64,000 nt of DNA from an uncultured Clostridia bacterium (GTDB taxonomy: Bacteria > Bacillota > Clostridia > Christensenellales > Borkfalkiaceae), in contig CANQUL010000002.1 in assembly GCA_947627015.1 (NCBI GenBank), positions 1 through 64,000 on the forward strand. Direction: 5' to 3'. The notes below the pieces were generated by a model that ran no database searches, was not told the DNA's origin, and saw only the letters and a list, made by a program, of their open reading frames with translations. How positions within the stretch are numbered: the stretch's first letter is position 1; each line of letters begins with the position of its first letter. Below are positions 21,425 to 32,070 of this stretch, piece by piece. Made by a program: the position numbers and the translations under genes.

Positions 21425-22744
21425 TCAGGCGATCATGCCGAGAAAGCGCTCGAGAAAGATATCGGTCTTTCCGGGGAGCACGGGGGCGGGGACGGGGATC
21501 GCGCCGTCCTCTGCCCTTACGCCCGTGCCGTGGATGGTCGTGCCGTTCGGCCAATAGACGCGCGCCGTGGTGAGTTTGAGCGCCCCGCCGTACGGGCTCA
21601 TGATGGTCGTCTGCATGATGCCCTTTCCGTACGTCCGCGCCGTGCCGCCCTCTTCGCGCAGATAGATCCCGTCGTATTGCAGCGCGCCGCAGGAGACCAT
21701 CGTCCCGATCAGACATTCGGACGCGGAGGCCGTATTTTCGTCGGCAAGGACTTTGATGTGCGTGTCCTCCCCGAAATAGCGGGAGTAGTTGTTCTGCGTA
21801 TAAAGTTCGGTGCGGGAGCCGTCGTTGTAGACGGCATAACAGGCGAGCACGCGTCCCTTGTCTGCCGTACGGGGGAAGAATCCCGCGATCTGCCGGAATA
21901 CATCGATCGAGCCGCCCCCGTTGCGGCGAAGGTCTACCACGAGATTGGTCCGCCCGCGCTCGCGCATGTACGCAAGGCAGGCCTCGAATTCCTCCGCCGC
22001 CGTGCCGTAGAATCGGTCGAGGCGGATGTAGGCCGTATCCTCGGGAAGGCCCGAAAGACCGCCGATGGCGGCAGCATGTCCGAGGAGCTCGCCCGTTTTC
22101 CCTTCCCGAAGGAAGCGAACCGCCGTGCCCGAGTCCCGATAGAGGCAGTAAGAAATATAGTAATCGTCTGCACGCAGCGTGTAGAATGCGGCGTCCTCAC
22201 CCGATCCATCGAAACCCGCTTCGAGGACGAGTTCCTCTCTTCTTCCCGAGAGAAAGGCAAGGAGCTCCGTCGCACTGCCCGTGCGGAGGTCCGTCCTGTC
22301 GGGACCGAAGCGAAAGACGTACATGCCGTCCGAAAGGCCCGCGGCCTCGGCGGGCGAATTGCCCGTCACGCGGTAGATGCGGATGAGCCCGTTCGTCTCG
22401 ATACGGCTGAACGACAGCCCCGTGTCCGCGCCTTCCCCCGCATTCATGCTGCGTACGGCCTCGTACTCCTCACGGGTGTAGAACTGCGAGTAGCTGTCGA
22501 AGCGGAAGGCATCGAAGAGCCGTTCGTAGATGTCGTCCTCCGTAAGACCCGTGTAGTAGTGGTCGCGCGCTTCGCCCACGGCCCACAGAAGGTTGCGCAC
22601 ATCCGTCCCGAGCGCATACCACCGCGCCGTCCATCCGGCGAGGAATCCGAAGATGAGCGCCAACCCGACGGCGCACACCGAAACGGCGATCGCGGGGAAT
22701 TTTCTCTCCTTCCTTGCGGACATGCCCCCCTCGTTTTCGCTCAT
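21425..22744 (-). CDS. S41-family carboxy-terminal processing protease (CtpA-like)
   Basis: 439 residues. A single N-terminal membrane segment (residues about 17-40) anchors the protein with the catalytic part outside. A PDZ-like region follows (SFSRIETNG, VTGNSPAEAAGLSDGMYV). The S41 catalytic motif ENTASASECLIG (Ser near 340) and the general-base Lys of TYGKGIMQT (near 374) are intact, as is VVDLRRNGGGS. CtpA-type proteases trim or degrade exported proteins; in sporulators relatives act in signalling (CtpB, SpoIVB). AAGGAGG stands 5 nt before the ATG, which excludes the longer frame. The promoter at 22830-22858 is divergent from the next gene. Confidence 0.88.
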   Translation of the reverse strand: MSENEGGMSARKERKFPAIAVSVCAVGLALIFGFLAGWTARWYALGTDVRNLLWAVGEARDHYYTGLTEDDIYERLFDAFRFDSYSQFYTREEYEAVRSMNAGEGADTGLSFSRIETNGLIRIYRVTGNSPAEAAGLSDGMYVFRFGPDRTDLRTGSATELLAFLSGRREELVLEAGFDGSGEDAAFYTLRADDYYISYCLYRDSGTAVRFLREGKTGELLGHAAAIGGLSGLPEDTAYIRLDRFYGTAAEEFEACLAYMRERGRTNLVVDLRRNGGGSIDVFRQIAGFFPRTADKGRVLACYAVYNDGSRTELYTQNNYSRYFGEDTHIKVLADENTASASECLIGTMVSCGALQYDGIYLREEGGTARTYGKGIMQTTIMSPYGGALKLTTARVYWPNGTTIHGTGVRAEDGAIPVPAPVLPGKTDIFLERFLGMIA

Positions 22745-22829
22745 AGTTCCTCCTTTTTGTGAGCGGAACGCCGCAAAGACAAAGCGCTTTTGCACGCTCC
22801 GGACGCTCCGATCTTGTTCGTTTTTCAAA

Positions 22830-22858
22830 ATTATACCATAAATCGCGCCGAAAATCAA
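22830..22858 (-). promoter_or_regulatory. Promoter of the S41 protease gene
   Basis: Minus strand TTGATT (22853-22858), 17 bp, TATAAT (22830-22835). The 22.75-23.15 kb gap between the divergent genes also holds a repeated TCCCGGAAAT element (about 23006-23032) but no gene. Confidence 0.8.
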
Positions 22859-23077
22859 GGCCTTGAGGGGGAAAGTTGCCGTTTCGGCGTCCGTTCGGCA
22901 CAAAATCCCTCCGTTCGACGCCTCCATTTGTCCGAAATCGGGCAGATCGCGGGCCGATGAGAGGCAAAAAGCCAACTTGGGGTACTAAAACAGCCCCTCG
23001 GGAACCTCCCGGAAATCTTTCCCGGAAATTCCCTCGAAAATCGCACAAGAAAATTTGAGTAATTTGGCGAAACAATA

Positions 23078-23106
23078 TTGACAGGTAAAAATTTTCATGA
23101 TATAAT
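23078..23106 (+). promoter_or_regulatory. Consensus promoter of the 858-residue membrane protein gene
   Basis: TTGACA (23078-23083), 17 bp, TATAAT (23101-23106): a perfect SigA match in AT-rich DNA, suggesting strong expression. Confidence 0.88.
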
Positions 23107-23148
23107 AGGAAATGTACTACGGTTTTTAATCGAAAAACGGAGGTTATT

Positions 23149-25725
<2,577 letters not shown>

Positions 25726-25730
25726 GCGAT

Positions 25731-25766
25731 AAAAAGAGAGAGCCCGTCGCGGGCTCTCTCTTTTTG
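25731..25766 (+). terminator. Terminator of the 858-residue membrane protein gene
   Basis: AAAAAGAGAGAGCCCG/CGGGCTCTCTCTTTTT, nearly perfect and usable from both sides (the convergent sigma operon also ends here). Confidence 0.9.
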
Positions 25767-25808
25767 CCTTCCGATAAGAAAAACGGAGGACGCCGTGTCC
25801 CCCGTTTT

Positions 25809-26168
25809 TTATTGTTCGTTCCGGATGCGGATGACAGCACAGATGCCGTCCGATTCGCTGAATCCGCGGCTCTCCGCGAGCGAATCGATGAGGTAGAGGC
25901 CCCGTCCGCGTTCGGACATGACGTCGGCGCAGACGCTGTGTTCGGGCGGGCAGAAGGGCTTTTCCCCGCGCACGAAGAGGCGGATCTCGTCCCCCTCCCT
26001 TGTATAGGAGAAGTATGCGCGGCCGCCGCCATAGCGGAGCGCGTTGGAGAGGAGCTCATCGGCGACGAGCTTGCTGTCAAAGAGTACTTCCTCGGGCACA
26101 TCGGAAAATTCCCTGCACATGGCCGCGAGGGCGGCGCGAAGCGCCGAAAGATCATCTACGACGTTCAC
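25809..26168 (-). CDS. Anti-sigma-type ATP-binding protein (RsbW/SpoIIAB-like)
   Basis: 119 residues. GHKL-type histidine-kinase-like ATPase of the serine kinase/anti-sigma class. The N-box is intact (ADELLSNALRYGG near residue 40) and the second Gly box reads SERGRGLYLIDSL (near 92). The first D-x-G box is poorly conserved (VRGEKPFCPPE). Such proteins bind their sigma factor and phosphorylate the STAS antagonist. It overlaps the end of the sigma gene by 4 nt and is last in the four-gene operon, an unusual position, since the anti-sigma normally precedes the sigma gene. Confidence 0.8.
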   Translation of the reverse strand: MNVVDDLSALRAALAAMCREFSDVPEEVLFDSKLVADELLSNALRYGGGRAYFSYTREGDEIRLFVRGEKPFCPPEHSVCADVMSERGRGLYLIDSLAESRGFSESDGICAVIRIRNEQ

Positions 26169-26881
26169 GACATGTCCTTCCTTACGTTTTCACGGATCTG
26201 TGCGAGCACCTTCCGTTCGAGACGGGAGACGCTCATCTGCGACACCCCCATCCGCTTAGCCGTCTCGGCCTGCGAAAGGGCCTCTCCGTAGCGAAGGCGG
26301 AGGAAGGTGCGTTCCCGACGGTTGAGCCCCCTCACGGCGACCGAGAGCATGTCGGCGCTCTCCATCCGCTCGATGGACCCGTCGTCGGGTGCGGGAATGG
26401 TGTCGTAATAGTTGGAAGTGCCATCCTCGGCAGGACGGTCGAGAGAGACCGTAACGCCCGCCTCCATGGCACGGACGACCTCTTCTTCGGAGACCCGAAG
26501 GCGTGCCGCAAGTTCCGCCGCGGAGGGATTCTTTCCCGTCTCGGCGGTGAGTTCCTCCGTCGCACGGCGGATGCGGGCGCGAAGCTCCGTCACCGTACGC
26601 GGAAGATGTACGAGGCGCGCGCGGTCGCGGAAATAATTCTTGATCTCACCCGCAATGGAAGGCGTGATGTATGTGGAAAACTTGATGCCCTTTTCCGGAT
26701 CAAACCGTTCGATGCCGCGGATGAGTGCAAGCGAGGCGACCTGATAGAGGTCGTCGTATTCCACGCCCCTGCCCACGAATTTCTTTGCGATGACGGCGGC
26801 GATATAGAGGTACTTCTCGGCGATCTTGTTGCGGATGGTGACATCGCCCGTTTCCCTGTATTTTTGAAAGAGCTCGTCCAT
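26165..26881 (-). CDS. SigB/SigF/SigG-family RNA polymerase sigma factor
   Basis: 238 residues. Region 2 with YDDLYQVASLALIRGIERFD (core binding, -10 recognition) and KFSTYITPSIAGEIKNYFRD, region 3 with LPRTVTELRARIRRA, and region 4 helix-turn-helix ALSQAETAKRMGVSQMSVSRLERKVL. Length and spacing match the SigB/F/G group that controls stress or early sporulation, released by partner switching. The gene overlaps its neighbours on both sides (shared ATGA). Whether it is a SigF orthologue cannot be settled without a tree. CotF-like genes in the window are compatible with sporulation. Confidence 0.9.
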   Translation of the reverse strand: MDELFQKYRETGDVTIRNKIAEKYLYIAAVIAKKFVGRGVEYDDLYQVASLALIRGIERFDPEKGIKFSTYITPSIAGEIKNYFRDRARLVHLPRTVTELRARIRRATEELTAETGKNPSAAELAARLRVSEEEVVRAMEAGVTVSLDRPAEDGTSNYYDTIPAPDDGSIERMESADMLSVAVRGLNRRERTFLRLRYGEALSQAETAKRMGVSQMSVSRLERKVLAQIRENVRKDMS

Positions 26882-27243
26882 TACAAGGCGAAGCGGAAGC
26901 GAAGGGTCCGCAAAACGCCCGCCTCCTTTTCGATGACGAATCCCTCGGAGAGTGCTTCGAGAAGGGCCATCGAAATCTCTTCTTCGTACATGGGTACCTT
27001 GTTTTGCGTCTTATCGGTCCCCGTGACACTGACGGAGAGACCGTCGTCCTCCGAGAAGAGGAGCTCGGCCGAACGGTATCCCGCGGAGAGCAGCATGAGG
27101 AGGCTCTCGGTGACGCAGGCCTTGCAGTCCTCGGTGTCGTCGACGCCGAGCCCGACATGCGAGCCGAGCCCGCCCGTCATGAGACGGACCGTCGTCATGA
27201 GTTCCGTACGGATGGGGAAACATACTTTCATGAGAGCATTCAT
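26881..27243 (-). CDS. Degenerate RsbW/SpoIIAB-like protein lacking the ATP-binding boxes
   Basis: 120 residues. The N-terminal half follows the RsbW/SpoIIAB fold (KVCFPIRTELMTTVRLMTGG, then LGVDDTEDCKACVTESLLML), aligning to the usual VRLTVSGIANRLGF-DIEDIKVAVSEACTNAI pattern. Where active kinases have the N-box E-A-C-T-N-A-I-N-H this protein has ESLLMLLSAG, with no Asn. No D-x-G-x-G or G-x-G-L-x-L box follows. It therefore cannot bind Mg-ATP in the usual way. It occupies the spoIIAB position, between the STAS gene and the sigma gene. It could be a pseudokinase scaffold or a co-antagonist. VPMYEE lies over an antisense scattered motif copy (26985-26998). Confidence 0.72.
   Translation of the reverse strand: MNALMKVCFPIRTELMTTVRLMTGGLGSHVGLGVDDTEDCKACVTESLLMLLSAGYRSAELLFSEDDGLSVSVTGTDKTQNKVPMYEEEISMALLEALSEGFVIEKEAGVLRTLRFRFAL
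26985..26998 (+). repeat. Scattered polar motif, CGTACATGGGTACC
   Basis: One mismatch to the consensus, antisense within the degenerate anti-sigma gene. Confidence 0.65.
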
Positions 27244-27545
27244 TCTTCTATCTCCATGATGGTATCGAGCGCACAGATGACGAACAGCTTTTTGATGCGG
27301 GGAGGAAGATGACGGAGCACCATGCGGTTTCCGCCCTCCTTGACCCGTTTGAGGAGCTTGACAAAGGTGCCAAGCGTCGTTGAATCGATAAAGGAGAGCT
27401 TGGCACAGTCAAAGATGAGGTCGGACGGCGCAGCCTTGTAGAGCTCCGCCACCTCCCCGTAAAATTCATCCGCGTTGCGCGCATCGATCTCCCCCGAGAG
27501 TGCGAATTCGAGGGGCGTGCGCGACAGAAGGGTCAATTCCTGCAT
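27240..27545 (-). CDS. Anti-anti-sigma factor, STAS domain (SpoIIAA/RsbV-like)
   Basis: 101 residues. STAS fold with the phosphorylatable Ser in KLSFIDSTTLGTFVKLLK (near residue 57), and EFALSGEIDARNADEF at the N-terminus. In partner switching, the unphosphorylated form releases the sigma factor from the anti-sigma kinase. GGAGG precedes the ATG by 9 nt and a promoter stands at 27588-27615. It is first of four overlapping genes: STAS, degenerate anti-sigma, sigma factor, ATP-binding anti-sigma. Confidence 0.9.
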   Translation of the reverse strand: MQELTLLSRTPLEFALSGEIDARNADEFYGEVAELYKAAPSDLIFDCAKLSFIDSTTLGTFVKLLKRVKEGGNRMVLRHLPPRIKKLFVICALDTIMEIEE

Positions 27546-27587
27546 GATGATTCACCTCCGCCGCATGGAACGGCTTTTTCTATCCCT

Positions 27588-27615
27588 ATTATACCACACG
27601 GACGCCGAAAGTCAA
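27588..27615 (-). promoter_or_regulatory. Promoter of the sigma-factor operon
   Basis: Minus strand TTGACT (27610-27615), 16 bp, TATAAT (27588-27593). A SigA-type promoter, so expression does not obviously depend on its own sigma factor. Confidence 0.75.
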
Positions 27616-27634
27616 ACGTCCGCGGAAAAATTTT

Positions 27635-27662
27635 TCAAAAAAAGAACGGCACGCAGCCGTTC
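27635..27662 (-). terminator. Terminator of the exporter gene
   Basis: GAACGGC/GCCGTTC stem followed on the minus strand by TTTTTTT. Confidence 0.82.
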
Positions 27663-27664
27663 GG

Positions 27665-28639
27665 TCAAAAGAGCAGTCCGGCCGCACAGGCAACATAGCC
27701 GACCGCGACCGAGAAGAGGAACATGCCTCCGAGCAGCAAAAGACCCTCCCGCAGCCTTCCGCGTAGGAGTACGAGATAGCCAAGCCCCGCATTGACGATG
27801 AGCCCGCAGAGCAGTCCCCCGAAGGAGATCGCGCCGAGCGAATAGGCCTCCGCGAGAATGACGGACGAGGCACAGTTGGGAATGGCGCCGACGATCCCGC
27901 AGAGCAGGGGCTGGAGCCACAGGCCGCCGCCCTGCATAAAGGAGACGACTTGCTCTTCTCCCACAAAAAAGAACAGCGCGCCGAAGGCAAGATCGATGAG
28001 AAAGACGAAGAGCGCGACCTCAAAGGTGTGCCAGAGCGGAGAGAAGAGGTAGACGGTCAGCTTGCTCTCGTGCCGATGTTCGCACGGCGTGAGTTCGTCG
28101 CAGGCGCAATCACCCGTCTCATGGTCGTCATGGTCGGCTTCTCCGTGCGTTTCGGAAGCCTCATTCCGGACATGGATGCCGTGTTCGTGCTCATGCTCAT
28201 GTTGTCCGTGTGCATGATGGGGAAGCGGCGCAAGCGTACGGCCGCGGACAAGGGCGTCGAGAAGATAGCCGAGCCCGATCCCCAAGAGCAGTTTGCTTCC
28301 GATGAGCGCCGCGGCGGAGATCAGCTTGAAAGGCCACTCGGCCGAGGAGAGCAGCAGCACGATGAGCCCCTCGTCGCTCGTTGCGACAAAGACGGCCGCA
28401 AGCGTTCCCACGGTGATGTGCCGATGCTCATAGAGCTTGGCGGCCATGACGGAAAATCCGCACATGGGTACGATCCCGAGGCCTGCGCCGAGGACGGGCG
28501 CCCACTTCCCCGTGAGTGCCGGCCGCGGTTTTCCGACCTCCGTCTTGTGCTCCATGATCTCGATGAGAAGATACAGGACAAAGAGAAAGGGCGCCAGCTT
28601 CGCGGTATCCAGCGCCGCGTCAAGAAACACGTCCCACAT
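27665..28639 (-). CDS. Putative heavy-metal exporter, ArsP_2 / manganese transporter-like
   Basis: 324 residues with about nine to ten membrane segments in two halves. The first half (WDVFLDAALDTAKLAPFLFVLYLLIEIMEH ... GIVPMCGFSVMAAKLYEHRHITVGTLAAVFVATSDEG) and second half (LCGIVGAIPNCASSVILAEAYSLG) carry the paired motif of the ArsP_2 10-TM family (PCGFS/PNCASS-type). Between them is a His/Asp/Glu-rich cytoplasmic loop (HHAHGQHEHEHEHG and later HGEADHDDHETGDC), typical of metal-sensing or delivery loops. Substrate is not certain; manganese or arsenic are family suggestions. The start has GGAGGG at 8 nt, and the gene follows the degenerate ABC gene after 46 bp, probably on one transcript. Confidence 0.78.
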   Translation of the reverse strand: MWDVFLDAALDTAKLAPFLFVLYLLIEIMEHKTEVGKPRPALTGKWAPVLGAGLGIVPMCGFSVMAAKLYEHRHITVGTLAAVFVATSDEGLIVLLLSSAEWPFKLISAAALIGSKLLLGIGLGYLLDALVRGRTLAPLPHHAHGQHEHEHEHGIHVRNEASETHGEADHDDHETGDCACDELTPCEHRHESKLTVYLFSPLWHTFEVALFVFLIDLAFGALFFFVGEEQVVSFMQGGGLWLQPLLCGIVGAIPNCASSVILAEAYSLGAISFGGLLCGLIVNAGLGYLVLLRGRLREGLLLLGGMFLFSVAVGYVACAAGLLF

Positions 28640-28685
28640 AAGCCTCGCCCTCCTTTTTTTCGTTTTGTGCCGCCGTGCGGCCGGT

Positions 28686-29768
28686 TTATGCCCTCTTCAG
28701 GAGGGACTCCCCCGTCTTTGCGTCGAACAGGAGAATGCGCGTTCCGTCAAAGGCGAAGGTGCGTTCGCCCGGAAACTCCCCTTCCGAGGCGGTGCGGACG
28801 TCAAAGCTCCAAGGCGTCTCGCCGAGCGTCTCGCAGTGCAGAAGTCGGTCGGGGCCGATGGGCTCTTCCCCCGTAACGCACGCGCGAAACGACGTCTCGG
28901 GATGCGCCTCCGCAAAGGAGGCCTCGGGCCGGATGTCCTCGGGACGCACGGCAAATACCGCTTCGCCGTCCCGTTCCGCCGCTTGGGGAAGGACGGCCGT
29001 GAAGCCGTCCGCATGCACGGTGTTCCCCTCGACACGGACGGTGCGCAGCTTGTTGAGAGCGCCGAGATAGTCGGCGACAAAGAGCGACGCGGGGGCATCA
29101 TAGAGCTCCAGAGGCGTTCCGACCTGCTCGATGCGGCCCGCATTCATGACGGCGACGCGGGTCCCGAGCGCGAGCGCCTCGGCACGGTCCTCGGTGGCAT
29201 AGACAAAGGAGGCGTCGAGCCTGACATGCAGCTTGGCAAGTTCCGCGCACATACGGGCGTGCAACGCTTCGTCGAGATGGTTGAAGGGGTCGTCGAACAA
29301 AAAGAGCTTGGGACGGCGCACGAGCGAACGGGCAAGCAGAACGCGCTGGCGCGTCTCCACGGGCAGCGTCTTGGTCCTGCGTCCGAGCAATTCGCCGAGG
29401 CCGAATACCGCCGCCGCGGCACGGACCTCGCGGTCCACGATGTCCTCGGGCACCTTGCGGAGTCTGAGCCCGTACGCGAGGTTGTCATAGACTGTGAACT
29501 GCGCGGGAAGGCTCTGGTTCTGCCCGATCATCGCGATGTCGCGCTCCTTGGGCGTGAGGTCGTTGGCGGTCTTGCCGTCGATGCGCAGAATGCCCTCCGT
29601 CACGTCATCAAGTCCGCCGACGAGGCGGAGAAGCGTGGATTTGCCCGAACCCTGCGGCCCGAGCAGAACGAGAAATTCGCCCGCTTCCATGGCAAGGTCG
29701 GCCTCACGGAGGGCGGTCTCTCCGCCCGGATAGGTCTTGGTTACGTTTTCAAGCTGTAAGATCGTCAT
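28686..29768 (-). CDS. Orphan ABC ATPase of the MsmX/UgpC type with degenerate catalytic motifs
   Basis: 360 residues with the layout of carbohydrate ABC ATPases (NBD about 1-235, then OB-type regulatory domain). Walker A GPQGSGKST and the Q-loop (MIGQNQSL) are kept. Several essential motifs are changed. The signature LSGGQ is LPVETRQ. The Walker B end reads LFLFDDP instead of DEP. The H-loop, normally THDQ, reads ATEDRAEAL, so the catalytic His is Glu. Hydrolysis is therefore doubtful. No permease or binding-protein gene is adjacent, and the gene leads into the exporter. The ATG at 29768 has AAGGGA at 5 nt. It could be a regulator derived from a sugar-uptake ATPase or a decaying gene with an intact frame. 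Confidence 0.82.
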   Translation of the reverse strand: MTILQLENVTKTYPGGETALREADLAMEAGEFLVLLGPQGSGKSTLLRLVGGLDDVTEGILRIDGKTANDLTPKERDIAMIGQNQSLPAQFTVYDNLAYGLRLRKVPEDIVDREVRAAAAVFGLGELLGRRTKTLPVETRQRVLLARSLVRRPKLFLFDDPFNHLDEALHARMCAELAKLHVRLDASFVYATEDRAEALALGTRVAVMNAGRIEQVGTPLELYDAPASLFVADYLGALNKLRTVRVEGNTVHADGFTAVLPQAAERDGEAVFAVRPEDIRPEASFAEAHPETSFRACVTGEEPIGPDRLLHCETLGETPWSFDVRTASEGEFPGERTFAFDGTRILLFDAKTGESLLKRA

Positions 29769-29793
29769 GGTGTCCCTTCCGTATGATGATTCT

Positions 29794-29822
29794 ATTATAC
29801 ACTTCTTTTCCAAAAAAGGCAA
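29794..29822 (-). promoter_or_regulatory. Promoter of the orphan ABC ATPase gene
   Basis: Minus strand TTGCCT (29817-29822), 17 bp, TATAAT (29794-29799). Confidence 0.78.
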
Positions 29823-29925
29823 GAGAATTTAAGGGGCTCGCGCCGTCCGGGCCGTCCTGTGCCGTAAGACGCGCACTCCCCCGTTCTTTTCAAGCGCTCC
29901 CACGGAGACCGCAGGAAAAGCAAAA

Positions 29926-29944
29926 CCGGCCGCATTGCGGTCGG
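29926..29944 (-). terminator. Probable terminator of clpX
   Basis: CCGGCCGCA/TGCGGTCGG with one mismatch, followed on the minus strand by TTTTGCTTTT. Confidence 0.6.
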
Positions 29945-29969
29945 CGATATGCTTTTGAACGTCCTGATT

Positions 29970-29983
29970 CGGACATGGGTAGG
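29970..29983 (+). repeat. Scattered polar motif after clpX, CGGACATGGGTAGG
   Basis: Intergenic copy, 2 nt beyond the clpX stop codon, so it is not constrained by coding. Confidence 0.65.
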
Positions 29984-29985
29984 CC

Positions 29986-31224
29986 TTACGCGCTCTTCTT
30001 GTAGACGAGGCGGGGCTTGGCGTCCCCCATCACGCACTCGCGGGTGATGATGACTTCCTCCACGTTCTGTTCGCTCGGGATGTCGAACATGATGTCCGTC
30101 ATGATGCCCTCGATGATGGTTCTCAGGCCGCGGGCGCCCGTCTTTAAGCGGATGGCCGTCCCCGCGATCTCGCGCACGGCGTCGTCCTCCACCGTGAGTT
30201 TGACGCCGTCGAGGCCCACGAGCTTCTGATACTGCTTGATGATGGCGTTCCTCGGCTGCGTGAGGATGTTGACGAGTGCGTCCTCGTCGAGGGCCTGCAG
30301 GGAGACGACGATGGGAATGCGGCCGACGAATTCGGGAATGAGCCCGAACTTGGTGAGGTCCTGCGGCTTGACGTCGTCGAGGAGGGTGTAGTCCACCTCG
30401 TTCTCGCCGAGCTTGACCTTTCCGCCGAAGCCGAGGCCGGAGTCGTCCTTGCGCGCCCCGACGATCTTGTCGAGGCCGACAAACGCGCCGCCGCAGATGA
30501 AGAGGATGTTGGTCGTATCGATGCGCATGCAATCCTGCTGGGGGTGCTTTCTGCCGCCCTGCGGGGGCACGTTGGCGACCGTGGATTCGATGATCTTGAG
30601 GAGTGCCTGCTGGACGCCCTCGCCCGACACGTCGCGGGTGATGGAGACGTTCTCGCCCTTTCTCGCGATCTTGTCGATCTCGTCGATATAGATGATGCCC
30701 CGCTGAGCGCGCTCGATGTCATAGTCGGCGTTCTGGATGAGCTTTAAGAGGATGTTCTCGACGTCCTCGCCCACATAGCCCGCTTCGGTGAGCGTGGTGG
30801 CGTCGCTCGTCGCAAAGGGCACGTTGAGAATTTTCGCAAGCGTCCGCGCGAGCAGCGTCTTGCCGCTGCCCGTGGGCCCGAGAAGAAGGATGTTGCTCTT
30901 TTCGATCTCCACGCCGTCATCGGCGGCGCTTCCGTCCGCAAGCGCGTTGATGCGCTTGTAGTGATTGTACACCGCGACGGACAGGACGCGCTTTGCCTTG
31001 TCCTGCCCGATGATGTACTGATCGAGTTCTTCCTTGATCTCGGCGGGTTTTTTGAGCTCGACCTTTTCCGCGGCGGGGCTTGTGCCGGGCGCCTTGGCCA
31101 TCATATCGCGGCAAAGCTCCACGCACTCGTCGCAGATCGCGACGCCATCCGGCCCCGCGATGAGCTTTTTGGTCTTGGATTTCTCCTTCCCGCAGAAGGA
31201 GCAGTGCTGTTCGAATTTGGGCAT
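29986..31224 (-). CDS. clpX: ATP-dependent unfoldase ClpX
   Basis: 412 residues. N-terminal zinc-binding domain (CSFCGKE and CDECVELC, four Cys), AAA+ core with Walker [12 protein letters not shown] and Walker [12 protein letters not shown], the pore loop region [11 protein letters not shown], sensor [13 protein letters not shown], and [10 protein letters not shown] (sensor 2). ClpX recruits tagged proteins, unfolds them and feeds them to ClpP. GGGAG is 6 nt from the ATG. It is last in the tig-clpP-clpX cluster; a 252-bp spacer with a possible structured leader separates it from clpP. Confidence 0.97.
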   Translation of the reverse strand: MPKFEQHCSFCGKEKSKTKKLIAGPDGVAICDECVELCRDMMAKAPGTSPAAEKVELKKPAEIKEELDQYIIGQDKAKRVLSVAVYNHYKRINALADGSAADDGVEIEKSNILLLGPTGSGKTLLARTLAKILNVPFATSDATTLTEAGYVGEDVENILLKLIQNADYDIERAQRGIIYIDEIDKIARKGENVSITRDVSGEGVQQALLKIIESTVANVPPQGGRKHPQQDCMRIDTTNILFICGGAFVGLDKIVGARKDDSGLGFGGKVKLGENEVDYTLLDDVKPQDLTKFGLIPEFVGRIPIVVSLQALDEDALVNILTQPRNAIIKQYQKLVGLDGVKLTVEDDAVREIAGTAIRLKTGARGLRTIIEGIMTDIMFDIPSEQNVEEVIITRECVMGDAKPRLVYKKSA

Positions 31225-31239
31225 ATTTACTCCCTTGTT

Positions 31240-31301
31240 TCGTAAATTCCTTCCCCGGAGAAGCTCCGTGCGGGGCGATCCGGGAAAAAGAAAATTTACG
31301 A
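31240..31301 (-). other. Structured leader of clpX with long-range inverted repeat
   Basis: TCGTAAATT (31240-31248) and AATTTACGA (31293-31301) form a perfect 9-bp repeat enclosing a CCCC/GGGG inner stem, about 20-75 nt upstream of the clpX ATG. No promoter was clear in the spacer. It may be an mRNA processing or stability element, or an operator. Confidence 0.4.
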
Positions 31302-31439
31302 GGAAACCTGCTTTACGCTTTCATTTTATTCGTCCTCTTTGCCGTTCCGTCCGGCATGAGGCGTGCGGCTTGGCAATCCGGAAGGCGCCCGCGGCGGAAA
31401 CCGGTTCCGCCCAAGGCAATCATTCGGAGGGCGATGTTT

Positions 31440-31454
31440 CGGACACGGGTGGCC
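31440..31454 (+). repeat. Scattered polar motif after clpP, CGGACACGGGTGGCC
   Basis: Two differences from the consensus; intergenic, 22 nt beyond the clpP stop codon. Confidence 0.55.
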
Positions 31455-31476
31455 GCTCTGCGGTCCGAACGTCCTT

Positions 31477-32070
31477 TTACCGCTTGGTGTAGACTCTGTC
31501 GATGAGCCCGTAGGCCATGGCCTCGTCGGCCGAGAGGTAATTGTCGCGGTCGGTATCGCGTGCGATGGTCTCGTAGCTCTTTCCGGTATTCTCGGCAAGG
31601 ATACGGGTCATTCTGTCCTTGATTTTTAAGATGTGTTCGGCCTGGATCTTGATGTCGCTGGCCTGACCCTGCGTGCCGCCGAGCGGCTGGTGGATCATGA
31701 TCTCGCTGTTCTTGAGGGCATAGCGCTTGCCCTTCGTCCCCGCGGCGAGCAGGAACGCACCCATGGACGCGGCGAGGCCGATGCAGATCGTGGACACATC
31801 GCACTTGATGTAGTTCATGGTGTCATAGATCGCCATGCCCGCGGAGACCGATCCGCCGGGACTGTTGATGTAGAGGCTGATGTCCTTGGTGGGATCCTTC
31901 CCCTCGAGGTAGATGAGCTGCGCCACGACGGTGTTTGCCATGGAGTCCTCGATCTCTCCGCTCAAAAAAATGATGCGGTCCTCGAGAAGGCGGGAATAGA
32001 GGTCATAGCTCCGCTCGCCGCCCGAGGTGCGCTCCACAACGTACGGGATCAGAATATTCTTTTCGTTCAT
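31477..32070 (-). CDS. clpP: ATP-dependent protease subunit ClpP
   Basis: 197 residues. Serine peptidase with the catalytic triad: Ser in [11 protein letters not shown] (near 98), His in [11 protein letters not shown] (near 123), Asp in [10 protein letters not shown] (near 172). The N-terminal [29 protein letters not shown] is the expected handle and axial loop region. ClpP forms two heptamer rings and works with ClpX and ClpC, both present here. The ATG overlaps the tig stop by 4 nt. Confidence 0.97.
   Translation of the reverse strand: MNEKNILIPYVVERTSGGERSYDLYSRLLEDRIIFLSGEIEDSMANTVVAQLIYLEGKDPTKDISLYINSPGGSVSAGMAIYDTMNYIKCDVSTICIGLAASMGAFLLAAGTKGKRYALKNSEIMIHQPLGGTQGQASDIKIQAEHILKIKDRMTRILAENTGKSYETIARDTDRDNYLSADEAMAYGLIDRVYTKR

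Noticed and set aside
29880-29983. Small ORF starting at the ATG inside the motif after clpX (reads MSESGRSK...)
   Set aside because: No ribosome binding site, no similar product at the other intergenic copies (after clpP and rpsP the readings differ), so the motif is a DNA feature rather than coding.
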